From positions 186,001 to 250,000 of the forward strand of contig CAVZCQ010000002.1 of NCBI GenBank assembly GCA_963773835.1: 64,000 nt of DNA. The letters are read 5' to 3'. Position 1 is the stretch's first letter, and each line of letters starts with the position of its first letter. Made by a program: the position numbers and the translations under genes. This document shows, piece by piece, positions 41,508 to 52,200 of the stretch. The stretch is from JOPF136 sp963773835 (GTDB taxonomy: Bacteria; Acidobacteriota; Terriglobia; Acidiferrales; UBA7541). A model generated the notes under the pieces. It worked only from the letters and a program-made list of their open reading frames with translations. It made no database searches and had not been told where the DNA came from.

Positions 41508-43682
41508 ATGGCGCCGCAAAAAGCAGGACGTTACGAATTGCTCGAAGAGGTGGGCCGCGGGGCTATGGGTGTGGTTTACCGCTCGCGCGACCCGTTGATC
41601 GGGCGCACCGTCGCGGTCAAAACGCTGAAGCTGGACGACGTGCGGCAGGGCCAGGACGACCCGGAAGCGCTGGAACGGTTCCAGAATGAAATCCGGGCCG
41701 CCGGGCGGCTGGCCCACCCCAACATCGTGGTGATTCACGACGCGGGCGTGGACGCCGAGGGCGGACTCTTCTACATCACCATGGAGTTCGTGCAGGGGCG
41801 CAGCCTGGCGAAAATGATCGAGGAGAAGCAGGCATTTCCCATCCCGCGGGTGCTGCGCATCATGGATCAAGCGTGCCGCGCGCTCGACTATGCGCACCAC
41901 AGCCACATCGTCCACCGGGACATCAAGCCGGCGAACCTGCTGATGGGCGAGCTGGACACGGTGAAGCTGACCGATTTCGGCACCGCAAAAATACTGGAGC
42001 GCGGGGGAACGCAAAGCGGACAAATCGTGGGGACGCCGAGTTACATGTCGCCGGAGCAGGTGAAGGGCAGACCAGTGGACGGCCGCGCGGACGTCTTTGC
42101 CCTCGCGGTGATTCTCTACGAGCTGCTGACCGGCGAGCGCCCGTTTCCCGGCAAGAACGTGACCACGGTCATTTACAAAATCGTGCATGAGGAACCGCTG
42201 GCGCCCATCCAACTGGACTCCTCGATTCATCCCGGGCTCAATGCCGTAATCCTGCGGGGCCTGGCCAAGGATGCGGGAGACCGCTACGCCAGTTGCGGGG
42301 ATTTTCTGAACGCGCTGCGCAACTTTCGCGAATCTCCGGTGAGCACGGCGCAGACATTGATCCGCCGCGTGTCTGTACTGCCGCAGACGCGGCCCACGAT
42401 TGCCGGCCAGACTGTCCCCGCGCCGCGAGAAACAGGTCCGCTTCCCGACGCCCCTTCGCAATTCTCAGCGGCGCCACCCGCCATCACTCCTCCTCCGCCG
42501 CAGGCCGCCGCGAAGGCGCCAGAGCCGGCTTCGGAATCGCCTCGGGTCGAGCCGCGGTCTCCCGCTCCCCCGCCCGCAGTGCAGCCGCCACCTCCCACCA
42601 TTCCGCGGATTGTGATTCCGGAGCCGCCACAGCGCCAGAGTCACGCGCGAATGTGGGTGCTGTTACTGCTGCTGGTGGCCGCCGGGAGCGCTGCAGGCTT
42701 CTTCTATCCGAACGAAATCAAAGATGCGTGGCATCGCGCCAGGTCTGCCGCCGGCATCGCGAGCCAACCCGAGCCTTCCTCTCCTGTTTCCACAACGAAG
42801 CCTCCCGATACGAAGGCGAAAGCCGCGGCGCAGGTTCCAGCCGCAGCAAGCACGGCAGGCGGGGGCGCATCGGCGGGGAGTCCAGCGGGAGCAGCCGCCG
42901 GCGAACCCAATGCTGCCGCGGGCGCGCCTTCCCCGCAGCCTCCCGCGGAATTCCCGGCGGCACTGACGGCTGCGAGAGAAAGGGTGGCGGCGCAGTTGCA
43001 AAAACTCGGGCTCGCCGAGCGTGTTCAAATCGCTCCGGGTGAAAATGCTTTGGTTCTCACCGGCCAGCTCTCTGCATCCGAACACCGGCTGCTCTTCCGG
43101 CGGCTGCCGGCGCTTCCGGGCATGATCCGCGTGGTCGATCAGATCAAAGTGGAGGAGTCCGGAGAACAGGGAGCGACGCCGGAATCGGAGACCAGCGCGC
43201 GCGGGGCGGAAAAAGCATGGGGCACACCGGGCAAGGGCGCGCTGGACGTGATCACGGATTCACCCGGCGCCGCGGTGACGCTCACAGACGCCGGGGGGCA
43301 CCCCATCGGCGATTGCCGCACGCCGTGCCGGTTTGCCGACCTTTCCCCGGGCGCCTATTCGCTGTCGGTAAAGGTTTCCGGCTATTCAACGATAGCGCGA
43401 AGGGTGGAGGTGCGCGAGGGACGGATTGCAGAGGAGCGCCTGCACCAAAGCGCAGGCAAGAAGGCGGCGATGGGCACGCTGGAAGTGCTCTCCGTCCCGG
43501 TGGGCGCAGACATCCTCATCAATGGAGAGAACACGGGACGGCGCACGCCGTCTAAGATAGAATTGCCAGCGGGCAGTTATGAGGTGACGCTGTACTTGAA
43601 AGGGTACGCGCCGTTCCAGCAATCCATCACGGTGCAGCAAAGCCGGAAGGCGCAGCTCCAGGCGATGCTCGCGCCCCGCTAG
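41508..43682 (+). CDS. Ser/Thr protein kinase with PEGA domains
   Basis: Single-pass Hanks-type kinase of 724 residues. Kinase domain ~8-270: VGRGAMGVVY, Lys38 (VAVKTL), HRDIKPANLL with Asp138, DFG at 156-158, SPEQ. A Pro/Ala-rich juxtamembrane stretch (~290-375) leads to a transmembrane helix (MWVLLLLLVAAGSAAGFFY, ~381-400). The outer part has a BON-like segment (~480-548) and two PEGA domains (~577-630 and ~655-710; GALDVITDSPGAAVTL and GTLEVLSVPVGADILINGE). PEGA domains are carbohydrate- or envelope-binding in other proteins. First gene of a signalling block in the same orientation. Confidence 0.92.
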   Translation: MAPQKAGRYELLEEVGRGAMGVVYRSRDPLIGRTVAVKTLKLDDVRQGQDDPEALERFQNEIRAAGRLAHPNIVVIHDAGVDAEGGLFYITMEFVQGRSLAKMIEEKQAFPIPRVLRIMDQACRALDYAHHSHIVHRDIKPANLLMGELDTVKLTDFGTAKILERGGTQSGQIVGTPSYMSPEQVKGRPVDGRADVFALAVILYELLTGERPFPGKNVTTVIYKIVHEEPLAPIQLDSSIHPGLNAVILRGLAKDAGDRYASCGDFLNALRNFRESPVSTAQTLIRRVSVLPQTRPTIAGQTVPAPRETGPLPDAPSQFSAAPPAITPPPPQAAAKAPEPASESPRVEPRSPAPPPAVQPPPPTIPRIVIPEPPQRQSHARMWVLLLLLVAAGSAAGFFYPNEIKDAWHRARSAAGIASQPEPSSPVSTTKPPDTKAKAAAQVPAAASTAGGGASAGSPAGAAAGEPNAAAGAPSPQPPAEFPAALTAARERVAAQLQKLGLAERVQIAPGENALVLTGQLSASEHRLLFRRLPALPGMIRVVDQIKVEESGEQGATPESETSARGAEKAWGTPGKGALDVITDSPGAAVTLTDAGGHPIGDCRTPCRFADLSPGAYSLSVKVSGYSTIARRVEVREGRIAEERLHQSAGKKAAMGTLEVLSVPVGADILINGENTGRRTPSKIELPAGSYEVTLYLKGYAPFQQSITVQQSRKAQLQAMLAPR

Positions 43683-43788
43683 CCGCCGGACCGGCCGGGG
43701 CGAACCGGCCACGGGGACAAGGCACTCCGGCAGTGCCGTAAGCGCCGCCGGAGATTCAACTGAATGGTCGCAAAGGAGGATGTTCATC

Positions 43789-44472
43789 ATGCGGAGCATG
43801 GCGCGGATTGTGACCGCCGGATTGGGGCTGAGCCTGTGGGTGGTGGCGGCGGTGCCTGCGCGCGCGCAACAGCAGCCAGTCCAGCCGCCGCCCGTTCCCA
43901 AGTTCAAGGACCCTGGACTGCAGCAGTACCTGGTGGCCGAAATGACCGCGATCGGGGAGAAGTTGGACAAGCTGTCGGCGCGGCTGGACGCGGTGGACAG
44001 CCAGTTGGCCAAGCTGAAGGAGCAGCAGCAGTCGCTGGCCTCCGATATCCACGCCAACCAGGAGCTTTCCAAAGCCACGGACTCCTCCGTCACCTCGCTG
44101 CGAATGTCCAACCAGGAGGATTTGCTGAGCCTGAAGACGGACGTGGCGCGCATCCGGCGCGACCTGGGGGACCTCACCGACCAGGTTCGCAGATCTGCCG
44201 CGCCTCCGCCGGCGGCCACGGTTGCCGCGCAGCCGAAGATGGAGGGCTACATCACGCAGGTATCTCCCACCGGCATTTCCATCAATCTCGGCTCCGCGGC
44301 CGGTGTGGAGGTGGGAATGAAGTTCGGGGTTTACCGTGCCGCCGAGCCCCAGACCCGCATCGGGACGATTGAGGTGACCGAGGTGGTGGACCCCAACAAT
44401 TCCAAGGCCAAGATTGTGGCGAGCAATCCCAACACCAAGTTCCAGTTTTCTGATATTGTCCGTCCATATTGA
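43789..44472 (+). CDS. exported coiled-coil protein with FlgT-C-like domain
   Basis: A 227-residue secreted or periplasmic protein. Signal peptide to ~residue 27 (ARAQQ). Residues ~45-135 are a heptad-rich coiled coil (IGEKLDKLSARLDAVDSQLA). Residues ~150-227 resemble the small beta-barrel of FlgT-C (GYITQVSPTGISINLGSAAG, then VGMKFGVYRAAEP and KFQFSDIVRPY). The start at 43789 is chosen because GGAGG lies nine bases before it; the ATG at 43780 is too close to that site. No flagellar genes are near, so an envelope-scaffold role is more likely. Confidence 0.75.
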   Translation: MRSMARIVTAGLGLSLWVVAAVPARAQQQPVQPPPVPKFKDPGLQQYLVAEMTAIGEKLDKLSARLDAVDSQLAKLKEQQQSLASDIHANQELSKATDSSVTSLRMSNQEDLLSLKTDVARIRRDLGDLTDQVRRSAAPPPAATVAAQPKMEGYITQVSPTGISINLGSAAGVEVGMKFGVYRAAEPQTRIGTIEVTEVVDPNNSKAKIVASNPNTKFQFSDIVRPY

Positions 44473-44481
44473 TAGGGCCCC

Positions 44482-46158
44482 ATGCCGCGGCTGGTCATTG
44501 AGCGTCCCGGACAGGAGCAGCAGGTGTTCGAGCTGCCGCAGGACCGGCCCGTCTACGTGGGCCGGGCGGAATCGAACGATCTGGTGCTGCGCGAAACCAG
44601 CGTCTCGCGCCGGCACGCCATGCTCAGCCCCTCCCTCGAAGGCCACTGGATGGTGCGCGACCTCGGCAGCGCCAATGGGATCTTTCTGAACGGCAAGAAC
44701 GTCAAGGAAACTCCGCTCAAAGACGGCGACGTACTGAACATCGGCGAATACAGCCTGCGCTACGAATCCATGGAGTCGCAGATCCTGCTCACGCAGGCGG
44801 CAGCAAAGCTGCCCCCGCGCCTGACCATGGTGATGAGCCTGAAGGATGTGAACGCGGCCCTGAAACTGGGAAAGGAGCCCGCGCCGGCCGCCGCACCTGC
44901 GCCGGCGGCGGCGATTCCCCGAGCGGCCACGCCCGCGGCGGACCGCAGCCAGCTGGAATCGCGGCTGAAGGGCCTGGAGCACGAGAACCGGCTGTTCGAG
45001 CTGCTGTATCAGGTGAGCCGCGCGCTGGGCGATCTGCAATCGGTCGAGGAAGTGGTCAATAGCGTGCTCGACCTGGTGCTGCAGATCGAGGGCGTGGAGC
45101 GCGGCTACGCGATGCTCTCGGACTTGAAGGGCGGCTTCCAGCCCGCCGTCATCCGTTACCGCAAGGAGCTGGGGCCCGACACCGGACGTTTGCCGCAGAT
45201 GATCCTCTCCCAGGCCATCATCAAGCAGGTGACGCAGGGCGGAGTGCCGCTGCTGGTGCAGGACGTGCGCATGGACCCGCGGCTGGGCAGCAGCAAGAGC
45301 ATCGCGCTGAGCGGCATGCAGTCCGCCATGTGCGCCCCGCTCAAAGGCGGCGACAAACTTTACGGCCTGCTCTACGTGGACAACCTGGTGAAGCGCGGCA
45401 TGTTTTCCCAGGAAGACCTGAACATTTTCAGCGTCATCGCCACGCAGGCCGGGCTGGCCGTGGACCGCGTGCGCGGCCGCGAGGAAATGGCCAAGCAAGC
45501 CCAGCAGCGCAGCGCACTCGAGCGCTTCCTCTCTCCCGGCGTGGCGCAGAAGATCGCGGCGGAAGCCGCCGACATCCAGCTCCGCGGAGAAACACAAAAC
45601 CTCACCGTGATGTTCTCCGACATCCGCGGATTCACATCCATGGCCGAGAAGATGACGCCGGAAGAGACGGTCGAAATCCTGAACGACTACTTCAACGCCA
45701 TGAGCGACAAGATTTTCTCCCACGAAGGCACGCTCGACAAATTCCTGGGCGACGGGTTGATGTGCCTGTTTGGCGCTCCGCTCTCGAAAGGCACCGACGC
45801 GCTCAACGCGGTGCGCACCGCCGTCGAGATGCAGCAAACCCTTCTGCAGATTAACAAGGACCTCGCGCGCCCGCTGCATATGGGCATCGGAATCAACACC
45901 GGGAGGGCCGTCGTGGGCTACATGGGCGCCACCCGGCGCATGGACTACACAGCCATCGGCGACGTGGTGAACGTGGCCTCGCGGCTCTGCGCTGCCGCCG
46001 CTCCGGATCAGATCCTCGTCGCCGCCACCACCCAGGCAGAGTTCGGAGGGGAACTTCCGACTCGCAAGCTCGAGCCCGTCAAAGTGAAGGGGAAAGCCGA
46101 ACCCATCGAGGTGTACGAGGTTCTGTGGCAGGAAGTGCCTGTTCCCTCGAAGCAATGA
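44482..46158 (+). CDS. FHA-GAF adenylate cyclase (class III)
   Basis: Soluble signalling enzyme of 558 residues. FHA domain ~22-95 with the phosphothreonine-binding residues in VGRAESNDL, SRRHA and NG (SANGIFLNG). A Pro/Ala linker is followed by a GAF domain at ~175-335 (LLYQVSRALGDLQSVEEVV, then LYGLLYVDN). The class III cyclase domain is ~375-535. The two metal Asp are D380 (FSDIRGFTS) and D424 (LGDGLMCLFG), the adenine-selecting Lys is K420 (LDKF), and the transition-state Asn/Arg lie in AIGDVVNVASRL. All catalytic residues are present, so cAMP production is expected. The FHA head could dock phosphorylated kinases, the nearest being the PEGA kinase just upstream. Confidence 0.92.
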   Translation: MPRLVIERPGQEQQVFELPQDRPVYVGRAESNDLVLRETSVSRRHAMLSPSLEGHWMVRDLGSANGIFLNGKNVKETPLKDGDVLNIGEYSLRYESMESQILLTQAAAKLPPRLTMVMSLKDVNAALKLGKEPAPAAAPAPAAAIPRAATPAADRSQLESRLKGLEHENRLFELLYQVSRALGDLQSVEEVVNSVLDLVLQIEGVERGYAMLSDLKGGFQPAVIRYRKELGPDTGRLPQMILSQAIIKQVTQGGVPLLVQDVRMDPRLGSSKSIALSGMQSAMCAPLKGGDKLYGLLYVDNLVKRGMFSQEDLNIFSVIATQAGLAVDRVRGREEMAKQAQQRSALERFLSPGVAQKIAAEAADIQLRGETQNLTVMFSDIRGFTSMAEKMTPEETVEILNDYFNAMSDKIFSHEGTLDKFLGDGLMCLFGAPLSKGTDALNAVRTAVEMQQTLLQINKDLARPLHMGIGINTGRAVVGYMGATRRMDYTAIGDVVNVASRLCAAAAPDQILVAATTQAEFGGELPTRKLEPVKVKGKAEPIEVYEVLWQEVPVPSKQ

Positions 46159-46442
46159 TGTGAAGGTCCGCGAGCGGTTGGCAATTCCACCTCGCCCTGA
46201 ACGTACTGCGCTCTCCTCCCAGTCTTGTTACATTTCCACACCGAATCCTTTCCGGCGCACCCCCGTTTGGCGCTTCATCCCCCGAAGTTATTGTAAATCC
46301 AGCAAATACGGAAACCAGGCCACGGCAGCAGGCGTGCTCCCCTTAACCTGAAGTCGGGATACGGGTGTACCTTCCCATTCTGGTAGGGCATACTTTCCAG
46401 TGGAAGAAGGTGCCGGGTCCGGTTTCCCGAGATCTCCCAGCC

Positions 46443-48977
46443 ATGGCTCTAAAAGCCCATTCGACGCCGCAGCCCCCTGAGCCCGCCACCCGACCGTCTC
46501 GCGGAGTTGCTGCTGAATCCGCTGCGGGCCGGTTTTTCGCTTCGCTGCAGCTCCTGGCCCGCACGCGCCGGATGTACCAAAAAGACCACCCCAAGATTGA
46601 AGAAAGCCTGTTTGCCTCAGAACGCAGCCTGCGCGACGCGCTCGGTCCCGCCGCGTCCGTCGCCGTCCGTCTGGAAGGCGGCGCCGTCTATTTCCACGGG
46701 CAGGCGCTGGAGGATCCGCGCGGTGAGCTGCGCACGTTTGCCGACGAACTGGCTCGCCGCGGAATTTCCGCGCTCACCTTCCGGCCGGAAACGCACACGG
46801 GCGAGCTGATCGCGTTTTTGGAGCTGGTGGATGGAGCGCCGGCCACCATCTCCACAGCGGGGGGCATGGCGCAGCCTCCCTGGAAAGACAGGCTCGCCCA
46901 AAGAAGCATCATGGGCATCCGGGTAAACGAGCCGGTGGCGGATGCGCGGCCGGATCCCCTGCTTCCACACATCCTCGCTGCCATGCTGGAGCATCACGGC
47001 CAGGTTTCCGCAGGCTCGGAAACGACTGCCGAACTCACTCCGGAGGCGCGCATTTTCTCGGCGCTGCAACTGCTGGGCGGGTTGGCGCGCACGCTTCCGA
47101 GCGGCCTGGCGTCGTCGCCTGAATCGGCGCGCAATGCCGCGCGCGCGATGGAATGCGCGCTCGCGGCGGCAGATCGGTCCGCCGTGCTGCTGCTGGCCCG
47201 GGAGATGAACCGCTGCCCGCCGCGCGGGGGCGAAACTCTGGATACGTACTTTGCGCGGCTGGCGGAACAGGTGGCGCTCTCCGACGCCATGGAGCAGTTT
47301 CGCGCCGGCAAACTGCGCCCTGCCGATCTTCGCCGTCTGGCCATCGGGATCGGCCGGCAGGTGAGCCAGCTCGACAATCCCCACCCGCTCGTTGTCGCTC
47401 CGCTGGCGCGCTGGGCCGAGGACAGCGGAGCGGCGGAATTTGAAGCGCAGTTTTGGGCCGCGCTGGCACCGGAAGAGATTTCGCGGCTGCTGCGCTCGCC
47501 GATGGCGTGGTCGGTGCCTCCGGCCATGCTGCGCGACGTCCTGGTGCGGGCCAACACGACGGCTGGGCTGCGCGAAGCGCGAGCGGCGCTGCTGGCATTC
47601 AGCAAAGGCCTGGAGGCGCGCGAGGGCGACGTGCGGCAGGCCACCATCGCCGGACTGGCCGACCTCGAAGATACCCTCGTGCACTACTGGCCCGAGCAAC
47701 TGCCCGAGGAATTCAGCCAGCGAGTGTTGGGAGCGCTGGTGGCGGAGCGGAATCCGTCGATTGCCGCGCTGCTGGTGGGCGTGGTGGAGCACATGGCCGA
47801 TGCGGCGCTGCACAAAGGCCGCTATGCCGAATTCGAAGGCGTGCTGAAGGCGCTGGACTCGGCGCCGCGCGGCATTGAGCACCTGGGCTTGCTGGAACGG
47901 CGGATGTGCGAAGGCGAACGCTGGGAGCTTCTGATGTCGGGCGCGTTGGCGCATCGCCCGCTGGACGCGGCGCTGGTCCGCCTGCTGGCGCGGAAGCCGG
48001 AGCCGCTGGTGGACGGCCTCACCACAATCCTCGCTTCCGGAGGGGGCGAGGGAGAGCCATCGCTGCTCACGGTTCTGCCCGCCATGGTGCGCCTGATCAA
48101 AGCGATCGGCGACCCTGCCATTGATCTGCTCTCGCGGCGCGTGTTCGAAAAGCGGCTGGGACGCGCGACAGCGGCGGTCAAATTGCTGGCGGCAGTGAAG
48201 CCTCAGCGCCTGGTGGAACAACTGGCGGAGGCTCTGCCGGGGTGGGATTGGAGCGTGCAGGATCTGGCCATCTCCGAGCTGGCCCGCCAGCGCGTCAACG
48301 GCCTGCCTGATGCTCTCCTCGCCGTTCTTCCCCGCGCCCATCTCTACGTCGTGCCCATGATTCTCGACCTGCTCGGCCTCGAGGGCGATCCCGTGGCCCT
48401 GCCCGCCATGCTCGAAATTGCAGCGGGTGAAAACGAGCGGCTTCGCGACGTGTTCATCCGCATCAAGGCGCTGGAAGGGCTGGGCCGCCTGCGCGCCCCG
48501 GAGGCTGCGCCGCTTCTCCGCAACATCCTGCGCACGCGCAACGGCCTGCTGCATGCCGAACCCGCCGGGCTGCGCACGGCCGCGGAAGAGGCGCTGGAAG
48601 CGATCGAGGGGCGCATGCCGCGGTCGCGCCTGCAGGAGCAGTTGGAATCCGCGGCCATGACCGCCGGAGCTGCGCGGCCGCGCCGCTACCCGCGCTACCC
48701 GCTCGATTCTCCGCTGAGCGCGCGGATTGAGGGGAAGCGCCCGATGGCCGTGCAGGTGCGCACCATCAGCCTGGGCGGAGCCTGTTTCGCCTCCTCGCGC
48801 CAGCTCCAGGTGGGCGACGCTTTCCCGATGGAAATCAAAAGCGGGCTGCGCACCATCAGCGCCATGGCCGTGGTCCGCAACGTGTTGTCCAACGGCACGG
48901 GCGTCGAGTTCGTGCACATGGGCCAGGAGGACCGCGAAAAGCTGCGGCGCCTCCTCCGCAGCCTCCACGAAGACTGA
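46443..48977 (+). CDS. HEAT-repeat protein with C-terminal PilZ domain
   Basis: An 844-residue protein made mostly of helical repeats (HEAT-like, ~60-730; the clearest are LLVGVVEHMADAALHKGRYA and LRDVFIRIKALEGLGRLRAP). It ends in a PilZ domain (~765-840): RRYPRYPL gives the RxxxR arm, while the second c-di-GMP motif reads TISLGG with Thr where Asp/Asn is usual. Binding to c-di-GMP is therefore likely but not certain. The ATG at 46443 is chosen; a GTG at 46365 would add 26 residues. The 284-base gap before it shows no feature I can name. Confidence 0.75.
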   Translation: MALKAHSTPQPPEPATRPSRGVAAESAAGRFFASLQLLARTRRMYQKDHPKIEESLFASERSLRDALGPAASVAVRLEGGAVYFHGQALEDPRGELRTFADELARRGISALTFRPETHTGELIAFLELVDGAPATISTAGGMAQPPWKDRLAQRSIMGIRVNEPVADARPDPLLPHILAAMLEHHGQVSAGSETTAELTPEARIFSALQLLGGLARTLPSGLASSPESARNAARAMECALAAADRSAVLLLAREMNRCPPRGGETLDTYFARLAEQVALSDAMEQFRAGKLRPADLRRLAIGIGRQVSQLDNPHPLVVAPLARWAEDSGAAEFEAQFWAALAPEEISRLLRSPMAWSVPPAMLRDVLVRANTTAGLREARAALLAFSKGLEAREGDVRQATIAGLADLEDTLVHYWPEQLPEEFSQRVLGALVAERNPSIAALLVGVVEHMADAALHKGRYAEFEGVLKALDSAPRGIEHLGLLERRMCEGERWELLMSGALAHRPLDAALVRLLARKPEPLVDGLTTILASGGGEGEPSLLTVLPAMVRLIKAIGDPAIDLLSRRVFEKRLGRATAAVKLLAAVKPQRLVEQLAEALPGWDWSVQDLAISELARQRVNGLPDALLAVLPRAHLYVVPMILDLLGLEGDPVALPAMLEIAAGENERLRDVFIRIKALEGLGRLRAPEAAPLLRNILRTRNGLLHAEPAGLRTAAEEALEAIEGRMPRSRLQEQLESAAMTAGAARPRRYPRYPLDSPLSARIEGKRPMAVQVRTISLGGACFASSRQLQVGDAFPMEIKSGLRTISAMAVVRNVLSNGTGVEFVHMGQEDREKLRRLLRSLHED

Positions 48978-49016
48978 GCGCGCGCCGAACCGCAGTTTGT
49001 CCTCCCTGCTTCTCTA

Positions 49017-49045
49017 TTGCTGCCTGAATGTCCCGGATTTATAAA
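49017..49045 (+). promoter_or_regulatory. promoter of TonB-dependent receptor gene
   Basis: TTGCTG (49017-49022) and TATAAA (49040-49045), 17 bases apart, in an A/T-rich patch. The leader would be ~170 bases, without a recognisable riboswitch. Confidence 0.55.
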
Positions 49046-49224
49046 TTCATTGAATTGGTTGCGCGGTTGGAGTATCAAGATTTACGCTTCGCCCTGAGGC
49101 TGGGCGTACGGGGTTCGGTCATTTCAGGTCAAATGGGAATTTCTGTTTCACCGGACGAGTCCGCGCGCGGGGTGAATCCCTGCCCCTGCGGGTCCAGGAG
49201 CCTCGTTCTCCAAGGAGACAAGCG

Positions 49225-52200
49225 ATGAAGCGGCTAAACGGTCGGGTGCTGGTGTGCGGAGCCGTGCTGGGGTTTCTGATTGCCGCGAGCGCGGCGCTGG
49301 CGCAGGTGAACGCGGTGGACCTGGCGGGCACCGTAACCGACCAGAACAACGCGGTCGTGGCTGGCGCCAAGGTCACCATCAAAAACCTGGCCACCAACGC
49401 GACGCGTACGGCCCAGAGCGGGGAAGACGGCCGCTATGTATTCGTGGGCATGGCCCCGGGCCGCTATGAGCTGAGCGTGGAGAAGTCCGGGTTCGCTCGC
49501 TGGAACAACCCGGAGATCGTTCTCGAAATCGGCCGAGCGCCCGAACTCAACGTGCAACTGGCGCTGCCGACGGGCACCCAGGAGGTCACGGTTTCCGCAG
49601 CTCCTCCCATCATCGAACCCACGCGCACCGGAGTGAGCGAGACGGTGGGGAGCCGCGAGATTGAAAATCTGCCCATCAACGGACGCAACTACGTCAACTT
49701 CACGCTCATCAATTCCCAGGCCAACCGCGACAGCGCCCCCACCATCGGCCCCGCGCCGACCAGCGGGCTGAATTTCGGCGGCCAGCGCGCCCGATCCAAC
49801 GAAGTGTCCGTGGATGGCGCCGATGCCGTGGATAATTCCATCAACGGGATCCGCTCCACCGTCTCCCAGGAGGACGTGCAGGAATTCCAGCTCATCATCA
49901 GCGACTACATGCCGGAGTTCGGCCGGGCCACCGGCGGGGTCATCAACATCGTCACGAAGAGCGGCTCCAACCAGTTCCACGGCGACGTGTTCGGCTTTCT
50001 GCGCGACGGGGCGCTGCAGGCGCGCAATCCCTTCTCCGTTGCGGTGAATCCCGTGACGGGTGCAACGACCCCCTCGAAGCAGGCCTATACGCGCGCGCAG
50101 TATGGCACCGCGTTCGGCGGGCCGATCCAGAAGGATAAGACGTTTTACTTCTTCTCTTTCGAAGGCACCCGCCGGCACGAAACCGGTTTCACCGACATCG
50201 GTGCGGGGAATTTCGGATTGCAGGCATGCACCGCATGTTCCGCTTTTCCTGGCCCGCTTGGTTCTCTCCCGCTTATGGTAACGTCGGAGCAGAATACGGC
50301 GATCGGCCAGCTTCTGGCCATCAACCCGGCTGCCGCCGTGAATTACGGCGTTTTGGCGGGCTCCGCCTCCAGCGTGGCGCTGCACGGGGTGGACTTCGGC
50401 GCCGTGGCCTTCGGGCTGAGTGGGGGCGCATACAACCCGGGACCCGGTGCGCAATTCCCAATCCCCGTTGCTTGTTTCTCCGGGCAGGTGGTGAATGGCC
50501 GGCCCTGCGCTGCCGCGCCGATGATGGCCGGGGTGGTGGCGCCGGCGCTTCCCGCATCCTTTGTGCCCTTGACCAGCCTGATCGGAAATTACCCGATCGT
50601 GGAGCGCACCGACATCTACTCCGCGAGAATCGACCACATCTGGAACAACAACAACCAGTCTTTCTTCCGCGCGAACGTTTCCCCTTCCTTCGTCACCGGC
50701 ATCCAGGTGAATTCGCAAAACGAGACCTTCGGCGAGAATGCCGGGTCCCGCACATCTCTGCAGCAGTATCGGGACATGAGCTTCGTGTTCCAGCACAATA
50801 CGACTTTTTCGAGCAACCTGCTGAACGAGTTCCGGTTCCAGTTCGCCCGCCGCGGCCTGCATTACGGCTTTTCGAACTGCACGGAAGCCCAGTGCCCGAC
50901 CGTGAACGCGGCCCTGGCTGGCGGCCCGGGCGGCGGCCAGACGGCCGTGAACATCACTGGCTTCGCCTTCTTCGGCCGCGAGCCCTTCTCCACCGTGGAC
51001 CGCATCGAGCGGCGCTTGCAGTGGACCGATCACCTCAGCTACGTCATGGGCAAACACACGATAAAATTCGGCGTGGATACAAACCTGATTCAAGTGCGCA
51101 CACGAGCGGCACAAACCTTCGAGCTGGACTTCGGTGGCCTCTACAACTTTGGTTCTGTTTCGGCGAGCACATTCGGATTTCCGTCCACTCTGCCCTCCTT
51201 GACCGCCATTCAAGCCTACGGCCTTGGCTTGCCCGGAAGCTTCGAGCAGGGCACGGGCGAATCGAACGTGCCCTTCAGCAACACGGAGTTCGGCACCTTC
51301 ATCCAGGATAGCTGGCGAATTACACCGCATATCACCATGAATTACGGCCTGCGCTACGATATCGAGTTCACTCCCACGTTCAGCCCATTCGGCGGGGCCA
51401 ATGGCCTGAACGCGCCGGCGGAAAAAGCCCTGAACGTGGTCGAGGGCATCCCGGTGTACGACAACGCGTTCCAGCCCCGGTTGGGGATTGCCTGGGATCC
51501 GTGGGGCAACGGCAAGACCGTGATTCGCGCGGCCGGCGGGCTTTTCTTCGACCATCCCCTGCTGGCCATCGCCTTCGATTCCACGACTGCCGACGGCGCC
51601 AGGTCTTCGCAGATCCTGGCGTTCCCGGGCGGGGCCTCGGCCTGCGGAATCTTCCTGGCCACAACCCCCATGTACACTCCCACCTGCGGGGCTGCCGACA
51701 GTCCCGCTAACTTGAACGCAGGTTCACTGTTCCAGGGCGTGCTGAATACCAGCGCGCCGACCGGCTTCCCCTTTCCGATCGGTCCTTATCTTCCCAATCA
51801 GCAGCGCTTCACCGCAATCAGCACCACTTCCGTCTTCGTGAACGAGAACTACCTGAGCCCAACCCTCGCGCCATTCGGCGGATTCCCCAGTCCCGTGCTC
51901 CCGTTCACGTTCCCGGTGGCAGGAAACTTCCAGTACGGCTACGCCACGCAGGCGAATCTGACCGTGGAGCACGACCTGGGCCACAATTTCAAAATCAGCG
52001 TGGGCTATCAGTACACCAAGGGTACGCACCTGAACCGCCCGCGGAACATCAACGTGGCCAATGCGGCGCTGCTCACTCAAAACAACGCCAATGCGGTCAG
52101 GGCGGGCCTGGTGAGCAGCGCATCCCCTCTCTCCGTCCAGGTTCCCTCGGGCCCCTCGGCGCAATTTCCCGCGGCAGTGGGCTGCCCGGCTTTCCTCTTC

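Noticed and set aside
43756..46155. 799-residue frame antisense to the FlgT-like and cyclase genes
   Set aside because: Crosses two genes with clear domains; no motif of its own.
46617..48968. 783-residue frame antisense to the HEAT-PilZ gene
   Set aside because: Arg/His/Gln-rich shadow.
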